Below are positions 59,218-64,000 of a stretch of DNA of 64,000 bases, in pieces. This stretch comes from Corynebacterium freneyi (GTDB lineage: Bacteria; Actinomycetota; Actinomycetes; Mycobacteriales; Mycobacteriaceae). Location: the NCBI RefSeq assembly GCF_030408835.1, contig NZ_CP047357.1:1612001-1676000 (forward strand), written 5' to 3'. Below the pieces are notes generated by a model. The model saw only the letters and a program-made list of their open reading frames with translations. It was not told the DNA's origin and ran no database searches. Both the position numbers and the translations under genes were made by a program. The stretch's first letter is position 1. Each line of letters starts with the position of its first letter.

Positions 59218-60368
59218 CGTCGGCGTCGTCAAGCATCGAACCCGGCCCCGGCCCCGACGTGCCGGGCACCCACCCCGCCCGGTGGGGCCGCGTCCTCGAC
59301 GACGGACGCGTGCAATGCCTGCTGTGCCCGCGCGAATGCCGCATGCGCGCCGGGCAACGCGGCTTCTGCTTCGTCCGCGGCAACAACGGCGGACGGCTCG
59401 TGCTGGACACGTGGGGCCGGTCGTCGGGTTTCTGCCTCGACCCGATCGAGAAGAAGCCGCTCAACCATTTCCTGCCGGGCACGTCGGTGCTCAGCTTCGG
59501 CACCGCCGGCTGCAACCTGGGGTGCAGGTTCTGCCAAAACCACGAGATCTCCACGTCCCGGCACGTCGACACCCTCACCGACGTCGCGGAGCCCGAGGAC
59601 ATCGCCGACGCCGCCGTCGCCTCCGGTGCCGCGTCCGTGGCGTTCACCTACAACGATCCGGTGATCTTCGCCGAATACGCCATCGACATCGCCGCCGCCT
59701 GCCGTGACCGGGGCGTGCGCACCGTCGGCGTGACCGCCGGGTACATCTCGCCCACCGCCCGCGACGCCGCCGACTTCGCGCGCGAGGACTTCTTCGGCGC
59801 AATGGACGCCGTCAACGTCGACCTGAAGGGTTTCACGCCGGAGTTCTACCGGCGGCTGACCGGCGCGGACCTCCACGTCGTGCTGGACAATCTCGCGTGG
59901 CTGGCGGAAACGGACACGTGGTTGGAGATCACCACGCTGCTCATCCCCGGCCACAACGACTCCGACGCCGAGATCCGGGCGATGGCCGACTGGATCGTCG
60001 CCAACCTCGGCCCGGACGTCCCCCACCATTTCAGCGCGTTCCACCCCGACAACCGCATGCGCGACGTGCCCCCGACTCCGCCGTCGACGCTGCGCCGGGC
60101 CCGCGACATCGCCCTCGACGCCGGCGAGCGTTTCGTCTACACCGGCAACGTCCACGACAAGGACGGCGACACCACGTTCTGCCCCGGCTGCGACGCGCCG
60201 GTCATCGTCCGCGACTGGTACCGCATGGTCGATTACCAGCTCGTCGCCGACGAGTCGGGGCGTGGGGCGTGCCCGCAGTGCGGCACGGCGATCCCGGGGC
60301 TTTACGACGCCGACGGGCCCGGCGATTTCGGCCCGCGGCGCATTCCCATCCGCATCGCCGGAGGCTGA
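59214..60368 (+). CDS. amrS: AmmeMemoRadiSam system radical SAM enzyme
   Basis: 384 residues. The N-terminal CLLCPRECRMRAGQRGFCFVRGNNGG (~35-60) is a Cys-rich segment like that of pyruvate-formate-lyase activases. The radical SAM cluster motif CNLGCRFC is at ~100-107, followed by AFTYNDPVIFAEYAIDIA, MDAVNVDLKGFTPEFYRRL and LEITTLLIPGHNDSD. The C-terminus adds a CPGC...CPQC zinc-ribbon-like region (~323 and ~359) not present in minimal activases. It overlaps the MEMO1-AMMECR1 gene by ATGA, so the products are made together. The target of the radical chemistry is unknown. Motif copies at 59224 (minus) and 60299 (plus). Confidence 0.94.
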   Translation: MTSASSSIEPGPGPDVPGTHPARWGRVLDDGRVQCLLCPRECRMRAGQRGFCFVRGNNGGRLVLDTWGRSSGFCLDPIEKKPLNHFLPGTSVLSFGTAGCNLGCRFCQNHEISTSRHVDTLTDVAEPEDIADAAVASGAASVAFTYNDPVIFAEYAIDIAAACRDRGVRTVGVTAGYISPTARDAADFAREDFFGAMDAVNVDLKGFTPEFYRRLTGADLHVVLDNLAWLAETDTWLEITTLLIPGHNDSDAEIRAMADWIVANLGPDVPHHFSAFHPDNRMRDVPPTPPSTLRRARDIALDAGERFVYTGNVHDKDGDTTFCPGCDAPVIVRDWYRMVDYQLVADESGRGACPQCGTAIPGLYDADGPGDFGPRRIPIRIAGG

Positions 60369-60402
60369 TTCGCCCCGCCGCCCGGGCGCGTGGCCGCGGC
60401 GG

Positions 60403-61377
60403 TCACTCCAACGTGATGGTGATCGGCTGGTCCGTCATCGTCGAAGTACCGGCCGGCGGGTCGATCGAGGCGACGCGGCCGGTGAGCGACACCACCGAAT
60501 TGGTCGGATTGCCGTTGGCGTCGACGACGGAGATGTCGCTGAAGCCGGCGCGGCGCAGGGCCAGCTCGACCTCGGCCGGGGACTTGCCCACCGCCTCGGG
60601 CACCGTGGCCTCGACGACCTCGCCGCCCTCCAGACCCGGGATCGCCGGCGGGGTTTCGCGCAGGCTGCTGATCTCGTCGCGCAGGCGATCGATTTCGTCG
60701 CGCACCGCATCGGAGGTTTCCGTCGGCTCCTCCTCGGTGGTGAGCGTCTCGGAGGTCGACGTCGTCGGCTCCGGCGGCGGGGTCGTCGTGGTCGGCTCGG
60801 TGGCCTCATCGTCGCCGGACAGGAAGCGGAACATCAACGCCACCAGGATGACGATGGCGATGATCGCCGTCACCGCGATGATCGTCGCACCCTTGCCGAT
60901 GCCGCCGCGCCGATCGTCTCCGTCGCGATCCCGGTACTCGCGGCCATCCCGGTCACCGCGCTCGCCGTAACGATCGTCGTAGCCGTCCCGGCCGTACTCG
61001 CCGTAGCTGCCGTCCTGGCCGCCGCCGAAGGACTGGGGCCCACCGGCCGCACGCGGGTCGATGCCGCGCTCCTCCGGCGTCAGCGGCGCCCAGTACTGTC
61101 CGGACTCCTCTCGCCCGCCCTGCCCGGCGGCCGGGCGACCGATGTCGAACCTGGTGGCGTCCCCGCCGCGGGCACCGCCACCGAAATCCGCGTCCGGGTC
61201 GTAGCCGGAATCGCCGGCATCGCCGCCGGTGCCCCGGCCACCGCGCCCCGCCGAACCGAAGTACTCGGTCGACTGGTCGTCGCGGCCGCCCCAGGCGCGC
61301 CGGGTCGGCTCATCGCGGCCGATGAACTCGGTGCGGCCGTCGTCGAAGGGATCACGCCCGTGTCGGTTGCCGGACAT
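60403..61377 (-). CDS. Single-pass membrane protein with extracytoplasmic PASTA domain
   Basis: 324 residues. A ~155-residue Gly/Arg/Asp/Tyr-rich cytoplasmic region (TEFIGRDEPTRRAW... YGEYGRDGYDDRYGERGDRDGREYRDRDG) precedes one helix (GATIIAVTAIIAIVILVALMFRFL, ~158-181). A Thr/Pro/Glu linker, a short coiled segment (DEIDRLRDEISSLRE) and one PASTA domain (VVEATVPEAVGKSPAEVELALRRAGFSDISVVDANG...DPPAGTSTMTDQPITITLE) complete it. The topology copies PknB-type kinases but without the kinase. The cytoplasmic Thr residues (RTEFIGRDEPTRR) look like phospho-acceptor/FHA-ligand sites, which is an inference. Likely peptidoglycan sensing. Confidence 0.82.
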   Translation of the reverse strand: MSGNRHGRDPFDDGRTEFIGRDEPTRRAWGGRDDQSTEYFGSAGRGGRGTGGDAGDSGYDPDADFGGGARGGDATRFDIGRPAAGQGGREESGQYWAPLTPEERGIDPRAAGGPQSFGGGQDGSYGEYGRDGYDDRYGERGDRDGREYRDRDGDDRRGGIGKGATIIAVTAIIAIVILVALMFRFLSGDDEATEPTTTTPPPEPTTSTSETLTTEEEPTETSDAVRDEIDRLRDEISSLRETPPAIPGLEGGEVVEATVPEAVGKSPAEVELALRRAGFSDISVVDANGNPTNSVVSLTGRVASIDPPAGTSTMTDQPITITLE

Positions 61378-61467
61378 CGCTCATCGTCTCCTGATCATGC
61401 GGGGCGCCCGTCGCGCCCCATCCGTTCAGATCCCACAATGCACGCACCCCGACCCCGGACGCAATCG

Positions 61468-61517
61468 ACCGACGCGGCGGGCAACCGGGGACTGTCCCGG
61501 TTGCCCGCCGCGTCGGT
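61468..61517. terminator. Long hairpin between der and the PASTA gene
   Basis: Arms 61468-61489 and 61496-61517 pair perfectly over 22 bp with a 6-nt loop (begins ACCGACGCGGCGGG). It terminates der on the minus strand and insulates the PASTA gene. Confidence 0.88.
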
Positions 61518-61557
61518 TATGGGCGGCCGCCAAAGGTCCCGGCCGCCCACGTGCCGT

Positions 61558-63885
61558 CTACTTGCGGCCGCGCTTTTCGCGGACGCGCACCGCGATGCGC
61601 ACCGGCGACCCCTCGAAACCGAACTCCTCGCGGAGGCGTCGCTCCAGGAAGCGACGGTAGCCGTGCTCGAGGAAACCGGTCGTGAACAAAACGATCACCG
61701 GCGGGCGCGTCGACGCCTGGGTGGCGAAGAGCACGCGCGGCAGACGACCACCGCGCAGCGGCGGCGGCACCTCCTGCAGGACGGTGCGCAACCAGTTGTT
61801 CAGGCGGCTGGTGGGGATGCGGCGATCCCACGAGTCCAACGCCTCCAGCATCGCCGGTTCGAGCTTCTGCAGCGCCCGGCCCGTCTTCGCCGAAATGTTG
61901 ACGCGGCGCGCCCACGGCACGTGCGACAACTGCAGATCGATTTCGCGCTCGAGCAGGTCGCGGCGGTCCTCGTCCATCAGGTCCCACTTGTTGTAGGCGA
62001 CGACCAGCGCCCGGCCGGAGTCGAGGATCATGCGCAGCACGCGCTGGTCCTGCTCGGTGATCGGTTCGGACGAATCGACGAGGAAGATGACGACCTCGGA
62101 ATTGTCAATCGCCGAGCGGGTGCGCAGCGACGCGTAGAACTCGTGGCCCTGTGCGGTCTTGGTCTTCTTGCGGATGCCGGCGGTGTCGACGAAGCGCCAC
62201 ACGTCGCTGTCCAACTGCACCAGCGAGTCGACCGGGTCGACGGTGGTGCCGGCGATGTCGGAGACCACGGCGCGATCTTCGCCGGAGATCTTGTTGAGCA
62301 GCGACGACTTGCCCACGTTGGGCTTGCCGACGATCGCCACTCGGCGCGGGCCCTGCGGCTGCGCCTGCGCGCGCGGCACGTCGGGGAACGACCGGACGAC
62401 CTGGTCCATGACGTCGGCGTTGCCGCGGCCGTGGAGCGCCGACGTCGGGTGCGGCTCGCCCAGGCCCAGCGACCAGAACTCGGCGACGTCGCCGAGCTGC
62501 GAGTCGGATTCGAACTTGTTGGCCGCCAGGATCACCGGCTGGTCCGCTCGCTGCAAGCGGCGGGCCATCATCTCGTCGGTGGCGGTGACGCCGACGGTGG
62601 TGTCGACGACCATGATGATGACGTCGGCGGTTTCCATGGCCGCCTCTGCCTGCCGCGCGATGGAGGCGTTGAGGCCCTTGGCGTCGGGGTCCCAGCCGCC
62701 GGTGTCCTGCACCCAGAAGCGGCGGCCGGCCCAGTCGCCGAGGTAGCTGATGCGGTCGCGGGTGACGCCGGGGAAGTCCTCCACGACTGCTTCGCGACGG
62801 CCGATGAACCGGTTGACCATCGTCGACTTGCCCACGTTCGGGCGGCCGACGATGGCGACGGTCGGCAGCGCCTCCTCCTCGTCGGTGGCGCCGCCGAGAA
62901 CGGAGAACGCCTCCTCGAGGTCGGCCCAGTCCTCGTCCTCTCCGAGTTCGCCGGCTTCGGCGCGGGCGATGGCCTCGGCGATGACGGTCTCGTGGTCGGC
63001 GATGGCCCGATCGAGGCCCGCCTCCGGGTCCTCGTGTGCGCCGTCGAGGTCGGCGCGGATGTATTCGGTGCCGGTGGAGTCGTCGGCCAGCGGGTCACCG
63101 TCGACCGAACCGGGGTAACCGGCTTCCACGACGTCGAGGATGTGGTCGACGACTTCCTCGATGTCCATGTCGGAGGTGTCCAGCACGACGGCGTCGTCGG
63201 CCGGACGCAGCGGGGAGGTCTTGCGCGAACTGTCGAGCTCGTCGCGGCGCACGACGTCGGCCAGCACGGTGTCGTAATCGGCTTCGCGGCCGGCGGCGAT
63301 GTCCTGGTCGTAGCGGCGGCGGGCGCGGACTTCGGCGGCGGCGGTCATGAAGACCTTCGCGGGCACGTCGGGAAGCACCACGGTGCCGATGTCGCGGCCC
63401 TCGACGACGCAGCGGCCGGCCTCGGCGGCCAGGCGACGCTGCAGTTCGACGAGGTTTTCCCGCACGGCCGGGATCGCCGACACCGCGGAGACGTTGCGGG
63501 TGACCTCGGGGCCGCGGATCTCGCCGGAGACATCTTCGCCGTCGAGGATGACCTCCGTCGAACGCGGGTCGTCGCTGATGGTCAGCGGCAGATCGGCGGT
63601 CGCCGCGACGACGGCGTCTTCGTCGGCGGGGTCGATGCCGCGGCGCAGGACCCACAAGGTGGCCACGCGGTACATCGCGCCGGTGTCCAGGTACTTCGCG
63701 CCGAGGTGTTCGGCGACGGCCCGGGACACCGTCGACTTGCCCGTGCCGGACGGCCCGTCGATGGCCAGCAGCAGGGCTTCGTCGGCGGTGGAATCGTTCA
63801 TGGTGCGCCCGTCCTCGTTCGCGGTGGTCTCCGCGGTGCCCGCGGTGGTGTTGGGGTTGGTGTTCTGGTTGTCGACTCCGGCCAC
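61558..63885 (-). CDS. der: Bifunctional (d)CMP kinase / ribosome-assembly GTPase Der
   Basis: 775 residues. Cytidylate kinase domain (~36-235): [36 protein letters not shown] and [23 protein letters not shown]. An acidic linker (~240-330) joins it to Der, which has two GTPase domains ([20 protein letters not shown] ~345; [20 protein letters not shown] ~518) and a C-terminal KH-like domain ending [13 protein letters not shown]. The kinase makes (d)CDP; Der acts in 50S assembly. Separate neighbouring genes in mycobacteria, fused in corynebacteria. The GTG start overlaps the upstream stop (TAGTG); the ATG at 63801 nearer the domain is an alternative. Confidence 0.95.
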   Translation of the reverse strand: MAGVDNQNTNPNTTAGTAETTANEDGRTMNDSTADEALLLAIDGPSGTGKSTVSRAVAEHLGAKYLDTGAMYRVATLWVLRRGIDPADEDAVVAATADLPLTISDDPRSTEVILDGEDVSGEIRGPEVTRNVSAVSAIPAVRENLVELQRRLAAEAGRCVVEGRDIGTVVLPDVPAKVFMTAAAEVRARRRYDQDIAAGREADYDTVLADVVRRDELDSSRKTSPLRPADDAVVLDTSDMDIEEVVDHILDVVEAGYPGSVDGDPLADDSTGTEYIRADLDGAHEDPEAGLDRAIADHETVIAEAIARAEAGELGEDEDWADLEEAFSVLGGATDEEEALPTVAIVGRPNVGKSTMVNRFIGRREAVVEDFPGVTRDRISYLGDWAGRRFWVQDTGGWDPDAKGLNASIARQAEAAMETADVIIMVVDTTVGVTATDEMMARRLQRADQPVILAANKFESDSQLGDVAEFWSLGLGEPHPTSALHGRGNADVMDQVVRSFPDVPRAQAQPQGPRRVAIVGKPNVGKSSLLNKISGEDRAVVSDIAGTTVDPVDSLVQLDSDVWRFVDTAGIRKKTKTAQGHEFYASLRTRSAIDNSEVVIFLVDSSEPITEQDQRVLRMILDSGRALVVAYNKWDLMDEDRRDLLEREIDLQLSHVPWARRVNISAKTGRALQKLEPAMLEALDSWDRRIPTSRLNNWLRTVLQEVPPPLRGGRLPRVLFATQASTRPPVIVLFTTGFLEHGYRRFLERRLREEFGFEGSPVRIAVRVREKRGRK

Positions 63886-64000
63886 TACAGTCCCACCGCC
63901 TTGTACAGGGAGGCGAGCTCGGCGCGGTTGAGGGCGCGCAGCGCACCCGGGGTCTGCTCGCCCAGCTGGACGGTGTGGATCTTGGTTCGCACCAGGCGTT
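63885..64000 (-). CDS. RluB-type rRNA pseudouridine synthase, C-terminal end (cut by window edge)
   Basis: Only the last 38 codons are in view, reading [37 protein letters not shown] then TAG. The ..[22 protein letters not shown] ending is typical of RluB/RsuA-family enzymes in actinobacteria, where this gene precedes cmk/der. The stop overlaps the cmk-der GTG by one base. Assignment rests on this short segment and synteny. Confidence 0.75.
   Translation of the reverse strand, partial: RLVRTKIHTVQLGEQTPGALRALNRAELASLYKAVGL

Overview
The window is high-GC actinobacterial chromosome, and I place it in Corynebacterium. The strongest clue is the FHA protein at 49722-50150, which carries the OdhI phospho-site block ETTSVFRADLLKEME. 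Supporting clues are RbpA, the lnt/ppm1 pair for polyprenol-mannose lipoprotein and lipoglycan chemistry, a mycothiol-type DinB protein, a cytidylate kinase-Der fusion, the SecA2-OdhI-MerR-BFN-MerR block also known from mycobacteria, and many genes whose start codon sits 6-7 nt after a TANNNT -10 box (leaderless transcripts). No rRNA, IS element, prophage or CRISPR array was seen. One tRNA (Pro, GGG) is present.

Layout. 1-4705: end of the helicase helY, an AhpD-like protein, an SDR and an HSL-type esterase. 4745-17430: an Xaa-Pro peptidase and a DprE2-like SDR lead into cobL-cobM-cobK. The opposing cobH-cobIJ and cobG follow, then a cobalamin riboswitch controlling cobN; this is most of the oxygen-dependent corrin-ring pathway. 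17431-18004 is a 570-bp repeat-bearing spacer. 18005-22166: fxsA-lnt-ppm1, rbpA and a small zinc-ribbon protein. 22295-31395: YceI, a small membrane protein, PhzF, a tandem pair of CNNM/CorC transporters, GltS, Tpx, AzlCD and a stand-alone Lrp/AsnC sensor domain. 31457-45433: a large FAD dehydrogenase, a CFA-synthase-like protein, NDH-2, an ABC exporter, a thioesterase, Gnd, a DEAD-box helicase, a second tandem CNNM pair and a conserved glycosylase-like protein. 45527-54406: a VWA/substrate-binding protein, two MerR regulators around a bifunctional-nuclease protein, OdhI, SecA2, RraA, a GH25 lysozyme and a DinB protein. 54744-64000: tRNA-Pro, an HhH-SNF2 helicase, a two-gene AmmeMemoRadiSam module (MEMO1-AMMECR1 fusion plus radical SAM AmrS), a PASTA membrane protein, Cmk-Der and the tail of an RluB-type pseudouridine synthase.

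The least explained signal is a dispersed 11-mer, GCTTGACGACG, with close variants GCTTTACGACG, GCTTTGCGACG and GCTTTTCGACG. I find 20 exact copies of the first form and 19 of the variants in 64 kb, on both strands. In coding sequence most exact copies spell Leu-Asp-Asp with the uncommon Leu codon CTT. Between genes the copies form inverted pairs inside terminator hairpins, which is the arrangement known for DNA uptake sequences in Neisseria and Pasteurellaceae. Its function here is unknown to me. Other points of interest are the AmmeMemoRadiSam module, the duplicated CNNM operons, two short leaderless ORFs overlapping their downstream genes, two long perfect inverted repeats after helY and cobN, and a DEAD-box gene with no canonical start where one is expected.
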